From Bacteroidota bacterium (GTDB taxonomy: Bacteria; Bacteroidota; Ignavibacteria; Ignavibacteriales; SURF-24): a DNA stretch of 37,581 nucleotides. Of the stretch, positions 8,271 through 17,657 are shown piece by piece (the first letter of the stretch is position 1; each line of letters opens with the position of its first letter). The stretch spans positions 1 through 37,581 of the forward strand of contig JAUZPB010000036.1 of assembly GCA_030706145.1 (NCBI GenBank). Direction: 5' to 3'. A model generated the notes under the pieces. That model was not told where the DNA came from. It saw only the letters and a program-made list of their open reading frames with translations, and did no database searches. The translations under genes and the position numbers were made by a program.

Positions 8271-10070
8271 ATGAATTCAATAGTACTAATAATTATTGGG
8301 GCTTTGATATTAAGCATTGGCTACAGGTTTTATGGCGCATTTATAGCTGCACGCGTCCTATCGATTAATCCAAACAATAAAGTACCCTCTGTGGTACATA
8401 ATGATGGAAGAGATTACGTTCCTACAAACAGGCTTGTTTTGTTAGGGCACCATTTTGCAGCCATAGCAGGGGCAGGACCACTAATCGGCCCGGTTCTGGC
8501 GGCACAATTCGGATATTTGCCAGGCACACTATGGATATTAATTGGAGCAGTCTTTGCTGGCGCTGTGCATGATATGGTTATATTACTTGCCTCGGTTCGT
8601 CATGACGGTCAGTCAATTGCTGAAATAGCAAGAGTACTCTTGAATAAAAGGATTGGGTTACTTACCTCATTTGCTGTTATTTTTATACTAATAATTTCAA
8701 TGGCAGGATTAGGCATTCCTGTTGTAAATGCATTAAAGAATTCTCCCTGGGGAACATTTACCGTAGGCTTTACAATTCCTGTTGCACTATTGATTGGCAT
8801 ATACCTTAAGTATTTAAGACCAGGAAAGATCGGTGAAGCAACAGTAATAGGTGTAGCTTTGGTATTATTCGGTGTAGTTGCCGGTCCATTTGTTCAGAAC
8901 ATGGCATGGGCAAAAGTTATAACTTTTGATGATAAACAGTTATCTGTAATTCTTGCCATTTATGGCTTTACAGCAGCTGCTTTACCTGTATGGTTACTTT
9001 TGCTGCCTCGTGATTATTTAAGTACATATATGAAGCTGGGAGTAATACTAATACTTACAATTGGAATAATCGTTGTTCACCCCGATCTGAAAATGCCTGC
9101 AGTGACGCAATTTGTAAAGGGTGGCGGCCCTGTAATACCAGGACAGGTTTTCCCGTTTCTTTTCATTACTATTGCCTGTGGGGCATTATCAGGATTTCAC
9201 TCCCTAATTAGTTCAGGAACTACTCCCAAGCTAATTAGTAGCGAGCGAGACATTCTGCCCATAGGTTTCGGGTCTATGCTACTTGAAGCTTTCGTAGGAT
9301 TAGTAGCACTGATAGCAGCTACTGTACTGCCAACATCGGATTACTTTGCAATAAATTCATTACCTGCGGTATTTAGTAAGTTAAATATGAATCCAGCCGA
9401 ACTTCCCATGCTTTCTTCACTTGTAGGTGAAAATCTTGCAGGCCGCCCAGGTGGTTCAGTTTCACTTGCGGTCGGTATGACTTACGTTTTCTATAAGATA
9501 CCCGGGCTAGATGGTATTATGAAATACTGGTATCACTTCTGCATAATGTTCGAAGCTCTTTTTATTCTAACTACAATAGATGCAGGGACCAGAATAGGCA
9601 GATATTTACTTCAGGATCTTTTTGGCCAGGCATGGAAACCATTTGCTCAAAGAAATAAATGGGGCAATATTTTATTCTTTTCTGCAGCAATTTCTGCTTC
9701 CTGGGGGTATCTGCTCTATACAGGAAATGTTTCAACTATATGGCCTTTGTTTGGCACGGCAAATCAGATGCTTGCAACTATTGCATTTGCAGTTGGCACT
9801 ACTTTCCTTATAAAGACAAACAAGGTCAAATATGCATGGATAACATTTATCCCCATGATATTAATTACAATTATTACGTTATCGGCTGCAATCATAAATA
9901 TTTTTTATAATTATCTACCGCACCAGCTCTACCTTCTTGCTGCCCTTTCCGCAGGACTCATAGCAATGATAGTAATTCTGCTTATTGAGTGTTCTATTCA
10001 GTGGAAAGGAATGTTAAAACAAAAGTCAGAAGAACCGGTAAAAGAAATTGAAGAGGATATATTAAAGTAA
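8271..10070 (+). CDS. cstA: CstA family carbon-starvation / peptide transporter
   Basis: This 599-residue, highly hydrophobic protein has about 15 or more membrane segments. The N-terminal signature is that of the CstA family: GYRFYGAFIAARVL, then NDGRDYVPTNRLVLLGHHF, then IAGAGPLIGPVLAAQFGYLPG and AGAVHDM. The later GALSGFHSLISSGTTPK is also typical. CstA proteins import small peptides, and in E. coli pyruvate, when carbon is scarce. At about 600 residues it is shorter than E. coli CstA (about 700) and matches the compact form of the family. AAGGAG lies 5 nt before the ATG at 8271, which fixes the start. The upstream terminator suggests possible attenuation. It converges on the small charged gene at 10187, with an inverted repeat between them. 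Confidence 0.93.
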   Translation: MNSIVLIIIGALILSIGYRFYGAFIAARVLSINPNNKVPSVVHNDGRDYVPTNRLVLLGHHFAAIAGAGPLIGPVLAAQFGYLPGTLWILIGAVFAGAVHDMVILLASVRHDGQSIAEIARVLLNKRIGLLTSFAVIFILIISMAGLGIPVVNALKNSPWGTFTVGFTIPVALLIGIYLKYLRPGKIGEATVIGVALVLFGVVAGPFVQNMAWAKVITFDDKQLSVILAIYGFTAAALPVWLLLLPRDYLSTYMKLGVILILTIGIIVVHPDLKMPAVTQFVKGGGPVIPGQVFPFLFITIACGALSGFHSLISSGTTPKLISSERDILPIGFGSMLLEAFVGLVALIAATVLPTSDYFAINSLPAVFSKLNMNPAELPMLSSLVGENLAGRPGGSVSLAVGMTYVFYKIPGLDGIMKYWYHFCIMFEALFILTTIDAGTRIGRYLLQDLFGQAWKPFAQRNKWGNILFFSAAISASWGYLLYTGNVSTIWPLFGTANQMLATIAFAVGTTFLIKTNKVKYAWITFIPMILITIITLSAAIINIFYNYLPHQLYLLAALSAGLIAMIVILLIECSIQWKGMLKQKSEEPVKEIEEDILK

Positions 10071-10123
10071 TTTTTCTAGTAAAGTAATTAATTGTTTTTG
10101 TATATCTATTTTTAGAGTTTCGC

Positions 10124-10150
10124 GGCAGTCGCTAACATTATGCGGCTGCC
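10124..10150. terminator. GC-rich hairpin between convergent genes
   Basis: GGCAGTCGC (10124-10132) pairs with GCGGCTGCC (10142-10150) through 9 bp including one G-T pair, with a 9-nt loop. It is much more GC-rich than its surroundings and sits midway between the stops at 10070 and 10187. There is no good T-run on either side, so it is a likely but imperfect shared terminator. Confidence 0.55.
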
Positions 10151-10186
10151 CGAGTTATTGATAGACACAAGACAAACAAGACTAAG

Positions 10187-10579
10187 TTAGACAGACTGAT
10201 CTACTAATATTCCCTGATCTGCACCTAAAGTATTCTTCAGATTGTTTACAAAATCATCCAGATCATTTGGATTAGTTTCTCCATTTTCCTTGCTTTTTAG
10301 TAGATCAGATAGTTGCTGAGACAAATCATTCTTAACTTTTGAATCAGAGTTTGTTGAAATTGAGGCAGTTTTACTTTCTTTTGACACATTATTCTTTTTA
10401 GCCTCAGCTTTTACTTCTGCTATCTGCTTATCTTTTTCAGCCTCTGTAATCTCCTTTGCATCATACTTAGCGTAGATCTTACTTATCTTCTCCTTTTGCT
10501 CCTTAGTTAATACTATATTTGAATCATTCTGGGTTTGATACTGCCCTGATGATGTTGCATCATTTACACTACTGATCAT
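10187..10579 (-). CDS. small charged protein of unknown function
   Basis: This 130-residue, hydrophilic, Lys/Glu/Asp-rich protein has no signal peptide or membrane segment. A longer frame opens five codons earlier at a TTG, but the ATG at 10579 is preferred: GGAGG at 10586-10590 sits 6 nt before it and would lie inside the longer version. Residues about 24-65 (TKEQKEKISKIYAKYD and on) are probably helical, resembling EF-hand-like or coiled-coil segments, and the C-terminal part has Asp/Asn-rich loops. I do not recognise a family. It is read divergently from the DUF3857 gene and shares a 394-bp intergenic region with it. Confidence 0.65.
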   Translation of the reverse strand: MISSVNDATSSGQYQTQNDSNIVLTKEQKEKISKIYAKYDAKEITEAEKDKQIAEVKAEAKKNNVSKESKTASISTNSDSKVKNDLSQQLSDLLKSKENGETNPNDLDDFVNNLKNTLGADQGILVDQSV

Positions 10580-10585
10580 CTTAGA

Positions 10586-10590
10586 CCTCC
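10586..10590 (-). promoter_or_regulatory. Shine-Dalgarno site fixing the ATG at 10579
   Basis: GGAGG on the minus strand lies 6 nt from the ATG at 10579-10577. It decides against the TTG start at 10594, which would place this site inside the coding region. Confidence 0.8.
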
Positions 10591-10594
10591 ACAA

Positions 10595-10973
10595 GTTAAA
10601 TATTGAATAATTTTTAGTTACAGTCTTCGGGCTCTGAAGTTTCTTGACAGAAGTCTTCTACCTGGAGTCTCCTGACTGAAAAAGAGTATATCATAAATTA
10701 ATAATCGGCTTCTCATAAAAGAATTTGACGGTCAAAAAAAGCTAAAGGATGGTACAAACGCGGCAAAAAAAAATATGTGAAATTTTCCGGCAGAGGCAAT
10801 TTTTCTGCTATAAGTATTACATAAGAGATATTTCTCCTTTTTTGCTCTATTTAATAGCAGAAAAAGAGTAAAACAAAACTGCCAGTTTTTCCTTGCTGTT
10901 AAAACAGCTAAGGTTTAACTTGCATCCAAAGAAAACCAACATAATACAGTTCTTAATAAATCCTGGAGTTTCG
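10595..10973. other. 379-bp intergenic region with a 12-bp inverted repeat
   Basis: This is a divergent gap between the small charged gene and the DUF3857 gene. A frame open from a TTG at 10893 is not believed to be coding. The clearest element is a perfect 12-bp inverted repeat at 10800-10811 and 10854-10865. A short CTTC/GAAG hairpin lies near 10625-10640. I see no clear promoter. Confidence 0.4.
10800..10865. repeat. 12-bp perfect inverted repeat upstream of the DUF3857 gene
   Basis: TTTTTCTGCTAT at 10800-10811 is exactly complementary to ATAGCAGAAAAA at 10854-10865, with a 42-nt T-rich spacer. It could be a regulator-binding pair or an mRNA hairpin in the leader, 109 bp before the start at 10974. 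The function is unknown. Confidence 0.6.
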
Positions 10974-13082
10974 ATGAAGTTTTCTTACAACCTGTTTACT
11001 TTATTTTCATTAATATTTCTTTCATACTTTAGTTGTTTAACAGCTCAGGACCGTCCAATCAAATGGGGAGATATTCCCAGAAGCGATTTGGAGATGACTT
11101 CCTTTCCACAAGATTCAAACGCCTCGGCAGTAATTCTCTGCGATTATGGAGAATCAAATTATGATGATAATCTTGAATTAATTTATCAAAGGCACAGGCG
11201 GATAAAAATCTTAACGAAAAAAGGTTATGAATTAGGTACACATTCAGTTGTAGTGAATATGAAAGATGGGGATGAAAGCATCTATGGAATAGAAGGAACG
11301 ACATATTGGTTAAATGAGCAAGGTAAAGTTGAAAGCCGGGAGCTTGATGAAAAAGACGTTTTTAAAGAAAAAATAGATAATGAAAGGACACTCTGCCGTT
11401 TTACTCTTCCGGCATTAACACCGGGATGTGTTATTGAGTTTAGATATAAAATCCGTACTAATCATATTGAGTGGATGAGGTCATGGGTCTTTCAGGAAAG
11501 TGAGCCTGTGCGCTGGAGTGAATACCGCATATGTTTTCCAAAATCCTTTGGCTATTCATGCGTTGCGCAAGGCTATGAGCCATTCGTTATAAAAGAGACA
11601 AAAACTGTAAGGCGGGACTTTTCAGGAACGGCCAGAAGTTTTCTAGGTGGAGAGTCGATACATTGCAACCTATTGCGCTGGGCTGTAGAAAACCTTCCAG
11701 CTATACGGGAAGAACCTTTTATTACGACCACATCAGATTATGTTAATGAGGTTGACATCCAGCTTATTGGATATGCAATTCCTGGTATTGGTGAAAGGAG
11801 CATGTTAACTGACTGGAAAACAGCCACAAAAGATTTGCTGCGCTCAGAATATTTTGGTGGAAAAATAGAAGTAACAAGCAAAGTAAAAAAGCTTGCTGAA
11901 GAATTAACATCTGCCATAAGCTCGCCTGAAGAAAAAATAAAAGCAATTTATAATTGGATATCGAGCACGATTGTGTGGTCTGGCAGGAACAGATTTGAAG
12001 CAGAAAAAGATGCAGATGATATTCTTGAATCAAAGACCGGTAGCAGTGCTGAAATTAACTTCCTTTTACTTTCTCTTTTAAAAAGCGCAGGCATTAGTGG
12101 AGATCCTGTACTACTTAGTACACGTGACCATGGGAAGGTACAGGATGTTTATCCAATTTTATCTCAGTTCAACTATATGCTGGCACGTGTAACTCTGGGA
12201 GATAAGACATATTTTCTTGATGCTACAGATCCCTTACGGCCAATGGACCTGCTTCCTGAGAAGGTATTAAATGTACGCGGCTATGTAGTCAAGGAGGAAG
12301 GGGCCGGTTGGGTAAATATAAAAACTGATATAAATAATAAAAAGAATTCATTAGTAAGGATAAAACTTCAGGATGACGGGTCATTTAATGGAGAATTTGA
12401 AGAATCCTACTCTGGATATGCAGCACGCAGTTTACGCAATAAATTAAAATCATCAAAACCACAGGATGTTGCAAAAGAAGCTTTTCTTTCTGATGAAACT
12501 GACATTTCGATTGACTCTGTTAGTGTCACTGAACAAAATAGCATTGAAAAAGACCTCACTATAGCAGGCCAGATATCATCATCAAATTATGCGCAGAGTA
12601 CAGGAGAGATGATATATATTAATCCCTCCTTTATTAACCGGCATAAAGAGAATCCTTTTAAACTGCAGAGTCGTAAATATCCAGTGGATTTTTCCTATAA
12701 GTCAGCTTCAAGATCTTATGTTACAATAACTATTCCCGAGGGATTTGAAATAAAAGATGGTCCCAAAACCAAAACAATTTCGACAGCACTTAATAATCTC
12801 ATCTATACAAGACAGGTCCAGATTGAAGCTAATCAGATCACACTACTAACAAAGATGGAAACCAAAGAGACAATATTTGCTCCTCACTATTATGAACAAT
12901 TAAAAGAGTTTTATTCATATGTAGTTGCCGCAGAATCGGAACAATTTGTTCTATCCAAGAAAAAATCTGATGTGTCTTCTCCAGCCATCTTACCGGCTAA
13001 AGAAGCACAATCTTCTCAGAGTGCAAAACCTGAGTCAGGGATAAAAACTGGGAAAAGCAAAAATGAGAAGCGTAAACTATAA
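10974..13082 (+). CDS. exported DUF3857 / degenerate transglutaminase-like protein
   Basis: This 702-residue secreted protein starts at the ATG at 10974. GGAG at 10965-10968 lies 5 nt before it and a clean signal peptide follows (about 1-25, ending LTAQ); an extension back to a TTG at 10893 would bury the signal. A DUF3857 beta-sandwich covers about 50-230 and a transglutaminase-like core about 300-425. At the place of the catalytic Cys (usually GxC followed by the helix) the sequence reads GSSAEIN, with Ser358. At the catalytic His position it reads FNYML, with Tyr401. The Asp in LDATD is kept at 416. It is therefore probably a binding or scaffold protein rather than an active transglutaminase or protease. 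A C-terminal beta domain and a low-complexity Ser/Lys tail follow. Cell location is periplasm or outer surface. Confidence 0.87.
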   Translation: MKFSYNLFTLFSLIFLSYFSCLTAQDRPIKWGDIPRSDLEMTSFPQDSNASAVILCDYGESNYDDNLELIYQRHRRIKILTKKGYELGTHSVVVNMKDGDESIYGIEGTTYWLNEQGKVESRELDEKDVFKEKIDNERTLCRFTLPALTPGCVIEFRYKIRTNHIEWMRSWVFQESEPVRWSEYRICFPKSFGYSCVAQGYEPFVIKETKTVRRDFSGTARSFLGGESIHCNLLRWAVENLPAIREEPFITTTSDYVNEVDIQLIGYAIPGIGERSMLTDWKTATKDLLRSEYFGGKIEVTSKVKKLAEELTSAISSPEEKIKAIYNWISSTIVWSGRNRFEAEKDADDILESKTGSSAEINFLLLSLLKSAGISGDPVLLSTRDHGKVQDVYPILSQFNYMLARVTLGDKTYFLDATDPLRPMDLLPEKVLNVRGYVVKEEGAGWVNIKTDINNKKNSLVRIKLQDDGSFNGEFEESYSGYAARSLRNKLKSSKPQDVAKEAFLSDETDISIDSVSVTEQNSIEKDLTIAGQISSSNYAQSTGEMIYINPSFINRHKENPFKLQSRKYPVDFSYKSASRSYVTITIPEGFEIKDGPKTKTISTALNNLIYTRQVQIEANQITLLTKMETKETIFAPHYYEQLKEFYSYVVAAESEQFVLSKKKSDVSSPAILPAKEAQSSQSAKPESGIKTGKSKNEKRKL

Positions 13083-13275
13083 ATAATGTTGTACTTGCTA
13101 GAAATTATTTCATTTAATATAAGCTAATTTTGTTTCAGCTTCTGTTATTCAAAAAGGATAGTTGCACTTTTTGATGAGCCATAGTAATTTTACCATAGAT
13201 GTTTCATTGGCTTTGATTCGTTCTTTGACTATCTCTGGTAATGAATGCAGAAGTAAATTGTTCTTATAAGATTGA

Positions 13276-16200
13276 ATGCTAAGGGATCTTGTTCACATTT
13301 TTGTGCTTATAGTTTTTGCAAATTCAAAAGGCAACAAAGTGGCTGACAGAATAAAGTATAGAGTAATAAAGTTATTACTTATTGTACTATTAACATCGTT
13401 GGTATCCGGAAAACTGAATGCTTCAAGCCGTTACAAACCTCAAATAGCTGAACCAATTACAGAGACCTGGCGCTGGCAGAACTTCTCTGAATTAAGTGGG
13501 AAAGGTTGTCAGTGCATGGTTGAGATGAGCAATGGCAAACTGTATTTCGGTGTTAATGGCGGAATAATGCAGTACGACGGGTTAAACTGGAAATACTTTC
13601 AGATAGGCAAAAATTTTGCAGATATACCTGTTATTACTTTATGTGTTGCTTCTGATGGGACACTCTATGCAGGCACTTCACGAGGAATAAAAACTTTCAA
13701 GAATGGCAAATGGGGTAATATTCAATTACCCCTGGCCTTTGGAGATTCAACAGACTTCCCTTACAATAAATTTCCTATCATTGAAACTACTGATCGAAGC
13801 ATTTGGATCGGTGCAAAGCAAGGGGTGCTTCGAATAAAAAACGGAGTTATAAACTTATACCGCGAAGATAAATACTACACTGATATTAGAAGTGACAGAA
13901 ACAAATTAAATGAGCTTAAGTGGCTCCCCTCCTTTGATATATATAGCATTTTTGAAGACAATTCAGGTAGAATATGGTTTGGCCTTCGTGATGGGCGAGT
14001 ATTTAATTGCAGAATGCCTTATAATGATATGTACTCACCTCTAGGTTTGCACCGTGTTGATACTGAAGGCGGTTATAAGCGTGCACTTTTTCCCTTAATA
14101 AAAATGGATGCAAAAGGAAAGATATTCATTATTAGCGGCTCAAAAGATGGCGCAATAAATATTTCAAAAGGTAATAGGTGGGAACAGTTTAGTATTAAGA
14201 AGAATTTTAATATAGACGATCTGCAAAATGATATTATTCTGCTAAAGGACGGTTCAATTTGTATAGGAGGGATAGGTAGAGTCTTCTTTTCCAAAGATAA
14301 TAAATGGAAAATGTTTGAAAGGACCACACTCCCCTTTCCATCAAACCGGCTTAGATTATTCCAAACTGCAAATAACAATCTTTGGGTTATTGGATTAAGT
14401 AATGATGTTTGGCGTATTGATCTGTCTTTTAACAAATGGATCACTTATAATGATCTGGATTTTCAGGCAGAGGACAAAGATGGGAACAGATGGTTTTTGA
14501 CAGCAAGTGGATCGGTAGTAAAGTACATTGCAAAGACTGACGATTGGGTACAATACAGCACTGAAGATGGTCTGATAAATTCACCTGTTACGATCTTTAT
14601 TTCAAGAAGTGGTGAAGTATGGGCTGTAGGAAGTCACAATAATATAGCTGCTACTGCCTGTTTTGATGGTAAGGCATGGACAAAACAGCTTCACCGGCAG
14701 CTATCCTGGGGAATTGACCGGAGAGCTGTTTTAGAAGATAAAGACGGGTCACTCTGGTTTGGTACATGTTCAGATTTTGACAACGCAAAAGGACAAATAG
14801 GCGGACTTGTCAGGTATTTCAGAATAAAGAATTCCAATCCACCACAATTCACTTATAAATATTATCCGAGTAATGACAATTTCAGGCTTTATGGTATATA
14901 TGGAATTGCTCAGTCTGCAGATATGAGCATATGGACCGGTCAGCTTGGATTTTACAAGCTTAATCATTCAAAAGACAAATGGGAAAGGATCTCAAATCCT
15001 TCAGGTTTAAGCCAGAACTTTGTTGACTGCATTCAGTCAACATTTAACGGTGACATCTGGGTTGGGACAAGAACAAACGGAATATTCCACCTTAATTTCA
15101 GCAAAAACAAATGGGCACAATACACAATAAAAAATGGGCTTTCCAGTAACAGTATTTTAGATATGGTCTGTGAACCCAGCGGTAACATCTGGGTTGCTAC
15201 AGACAGGGAAATCTCTCACTTTGACGGGGTAAACTGGACAAATGATATTTTTCCCGGAGTTTTCAAATACATGCGAGATGGGATCTCTCTCAGATCAACA
15301 AAAGACGGAAGTCTTTGGGTTAATTTATGTCCTTCAGTATGGTATAGAAGAACTTTATATAATGAGAATTATAGCAGTAATGGATTTAGAGCCTTTAGAA
15401 CCACAAGGTATCATCCAGATAAGTTAGAGCCATCGACGGAGATAACATTTTCAGTAGACCGTGTCAGCCAGCCAGGTAATGTAATTTTATCCTGGAGTGC
15501 CAGCAACAGATGGAAAACAACTCCAGAGAATCAGATACAATATTCATATCGCTTTGATGATGGCCAGTGGTCACCTTATTCAAGTAAGACGAGTGAAATA
15601 TTCTTATCAATCTCAAGCGGGCAGCATACATTTGAAGTAAGGTCCCGTAACAGGGATATGAATGTCGATCCTACGCCGGCTCAGGTAAGCTTTTATGTTG
15701 AACCTCCTGTATGGATGAGGCCATGGTTTATTCTTCTTATATTAAGTTTTCTTATTACAATAACTTCTTTTATAATTCATTTATATAACAGGAACAAGAT
15801 AATTCAGGAATTATCGGAGACCAGGGCTCGGCTTTTTACTAATATATCACACGAGTTAAGGACCCCATTAACACTCATTCTTGGATCACTTGCAAAAGTA
15901 TTAAAATCCCCCGAGATCGATAAAGAGATGAGGCAGCCGCTTAACCTAATGCAAAGAAATTCGCAGAGGCTGCTAAGACTAATAAATCAGATTCTTGATT
16001 ACAGAAAGATCGAAGCAGGTCAGATGAACTTTGAGCCATATTGTGGTGATATAATTAACTTTATCTACGAAGAGTTTCTGACCTTTAGTAGTGAAGCCGA
16101 TACAAAGAAGATCACGACTAATTTTACAACTGAAACAGAACATCTTAATGTATGGTTTGATCCCGACAAGATTGAGAAAATAATGTTTAATCTTTTATCA

Positions 16201-17466
16201 AATGCCCTGAAATTTACACCTTCAGGGAAAACCGTTTCAGTAGAAATCAAGACATATAAGGATAAAGAAGAAAAGTTAATCAAATTCAGCCATTACCGTT
16301 CATTTAAGGTAAAAGACTGGCTGCAAATTTCGGTAAAAGATACAGGAATTGGAATTTCAGAGGCACATTTAGGAAGGATATTTGACAGATTTTACCAGGT
16401 ACAAGATCATTCAGCCTCTGTAAGTGGTGGAACAGGAATAGGTCTATCTGTAACAAAAGAAATGGTAAGGATTCATTTTGGTGATATAGGTGTTGAAAGC
16501 ACTCCCGGGAAAGGGTCCATCTTTACAGTAAAACTTCCCATTATAAATCAGGCAATGATAAACGAGTTAGTAAACTATAGTGCTACCGAGGGAAAAGCTT
16601 ACCAGGCCACACAAACGCCAGTAGTAGAAGATGGCGTTATAAAAGAAAATGATGATGAAAACTTAACTGATAATGATAAAGATAAAAGCAAGATCCTTAT
16701 AATTGAAGATAATGCAGATATGCGGCTATTTATAAAAAGTGATCTTAGCAAAGACTATGAAGTCATGGAGGCTATTGACGGAATTGATGGTTTTGAGAAG
16801 ACCTTAAGTTTCGGCCCCGACTTAATAATAAGTGATATAATGATGCCACAGATGGATGGAATAGCACTTTGCAAAAAGCTTAAGCAAGACGAAAGGACGT
16901 GTCATATTTCTGTAATTCTTCTTACGGCACGTTCTGCCCGCGAAAATATGCTTGAAGGTTTAGAAACAGGTGCCGATGATTATCTAGGTAAGCCATTTGA
17001 TATAGAGGAATTAAAGTTAAGGGTACACAATATAATTGAGACACGCAGGAAGATCCGCGAAAAGTTCAGCAATATGCTAAATCTTGAGCCGGAAAATATT
17101 CCAATTACACCAGTTGACAAAAAACTAATTGAGAAAGCCATCAGTATAATTGAAGAACACATGGATGATGAAAACTTTTCAGTTGAATCTTTTGCAGACA
17201 TTATAGGGATGCATAGAGTAAGTCTATACAACAAGATAAAATCGCTGACAAATCTTTCCCCCAGGGAATTTTTTACCATGATCAGGCTAAAGCGTGCAGC
17301 ACAGCTCTTAAGAGAATCAGGGATGACAATAACCGAAATAGCTTACCAGGTAGGTTTTAAAGATCCATCACATTTTAGTAAGCTATTTAAAAAACAATTT
17401 GGCGCTTCTCCAAAGGAATTTGCAAAAAGTGATCTTACAATGGAGCCCAAAGTTCATGATTTTTAG
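13276..17466 (+). CDS. hybrid two-component system sensor-regulator (HTCS)
   Basis: One 1396-residue chain holds a whole signalling pathway. After an N-terminal signal/anchor come two-component-regulator propeller repeats (about 60-710; for example GTRTNGIFHL and NGLSSNSILDMV), a Y_Y_Y domain (about 720-808) and one membrane helix (about 813-835). The kinase follows with the H-box SHELRTP (His859), the N-box NLLSNALKFTP, and the G-boxes DTGIGIS and GGTGIGLS. The receiver (about 1139-1255) has Asp1187 as phospho-acceptor, and an AraC-type DNA-binding domain covers about 1285-1388. Such proteins sense glycan fragments in the periplasm and switch on the adjacent utilisation genes, here presumably the receptor and rhamnose genes downstream. 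The start is uncertain: ATG 13276 has a weak site, while a GTG at 13339 is preceded by AAAGG and gives a cleaner signal peptide. Confidence 0.95.
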   Translation: MLRDLVHIFVLIVFANSKGNKVADRIKYRVIKLLLIVLLTSLVSGKLNASSRYKPQIAEPITETWRWQNFSELSGKGCQCMVEMSNGKLYFGVNGGIMQYDGLNWKYFQIGKNFADIPVITLCVASDGTLYAGTSRGIKTFKNGKWGNIQLPLAFGDSTDFPYNKFPIIETTDRSIWIGAKQGVLRIKNGVINLYREDKYYTDIRSDRNKLNELKWLPSFDIYSIFEDNSGRIWFGLRDGRVFNCRMPYNDMYSPLGLHRVDTEGGYKRALFPLIKMDAKGKIFIISGSKDGAINISKGNRWEQFSIKKNFNIDDLQNDIILLKDGSICIGGIGRVFFSKDNKWKMFERTTLPFPSNRLRLFQTANNNLWVIGLSNDVWRIDLSFNKWITYNDLDFQAEDKDGNRWFLTASGSVVKYIAKTDDWVQYSTEDGLINSPVTIFISRSGEVWAVGSHNNIAATACFDGKAWTKQLHRQLSWGIDRRAVLEDKDGSLWFGTCSDFDNAKGQIGGLVRYFRIKNSNPPQFTYKYYPSNDNFRLYGIYGIAQSADMSIWTGQLGFYKLNHSKDKWERISNPSGLSQNFVDCIQSTFNGDIWVGTRTNGIFHLNFSKNKWAQYTIKNGLSSNSILDMVCEPSGNIWVATDREISHFDGVNWTNDIFPGVFKYMRDGISLRSTKDGSLWVNLCPSVWYRRTLYNENYSSNGFRAFRTTRYHPDKLEPSTEITFSVDRVSQPGNVILSWSASNRWKTTPENQIQYSYRFDDGQWSPYSSKTSEIFLSISSGQHTFEVRSRNRDMNVDPTPAQVSFYVEPPVWMRPWFILLILSFLITITSFIIHLYNRNKIIQELSETRARLFTNISHELRTPLTLILGSLAKVLKSPEIDKEMRQPLNLMQRNSQRLLRLINQILDYRKIEAGQMNFEPYCGDIINFIYEEFLTFSSEADTKKITTNFTTETEHLNVWFDPDKIEKIMFNLLSNALKFTPSGKTVSVEIKTYKDKEEKLIKFSHYRSFKVKDWLQISVKDTGIGISEAHLGRIFDRFYQVQDHSASVSGGTGIGLSVTKEMVRIHFGDIGVESTPGKGSIFTVKLPIINQAMINELVNYSATEGKAYQATQTPVVEDGVIKENDDENLTDNDKDKSKILIIEDNADMRLFIKSDLSKDYEVMEAIDGIDGFEKTLSFGPDLIISDIMMPQMDGIALCKKLKQDERTCHISVILLTARSARENMLEGLETGADDYLGKPFDIEELKLRVHNIIETRRKIREKFSNMLNLEPENIPITPVDKKLIEKAISIIEEHMDDENFSVESFADIIGMHRVSLYNKIKSLTNLSPREFFTMIRLKRAAQLLRESGMTITEIAYQVGFKDPSHFSKLFKKQFGASPKEFAKSDLTMEPKVHDF

Positions 17467-17576
17467 CTGTATTTTGTAAAGAAACATTATTAATTCTTTC
17501 CATTTTACAAAAATACCAAACAAATAAACGTAAATACCGGAAATCCGGCCCGTGCATTTCTATATTTTACCTCAAG

Positions 17577-17644
17577 ATAAAAGCCAAAAAGCATAATACT
17601 CAGAACTAATATAAAAGCCAAAAAGCATAATATTCATAACTAAT
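17577..17644 (+). repeat. 34-bp tandem duplication before the TonB-receptor gene
   Basis: Two adjoining 34-bp copies (17577-17610 and 17611-17644) differ at only two positions. Each contains AAAAGCCAAAAAGCATAAT. The second copy ends 13 bp before the ATG at 17658, so the pair fills the promoter-proximal leader. Paired direct repeats are the usual layout of AraC-type sites, but here one copy overlaps the expected leader mRNA. Confidence 0.9.
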
Positions 17645-17657
17645 ATAGGGTAGCAAA

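Noticed and set aside
8132-8368. 78-codon + strand ORF before and into cstA
   Set aside because: It starts within the terminator loop, overlaps the well-supported cstA start in another frame, and ends in a sequence that only makes sense as CstA read out of frame.
10121-10157. Integron attC-like site (CTAAC next to a GC-rich hairpin)
   Set aside because: The right-hand core does not fit GTTRRRY, the structure is too short, and there is no integrase or cassette array; a convergent terminator explains it better.
10893-10973. N-terminal extension of the DUF3857 protein from a TTG
   Set aside because: The ATG at 10974 has GGAG at the right spacing and begins directly with a signal peptide; the extension has no such support.
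17537-17548. CCGG-AAAT-CCGG hairpin after the HTCS gene as a terminator
   Set aside because: The stem is only 4 bp with no T-run close behind it; too weak to list.
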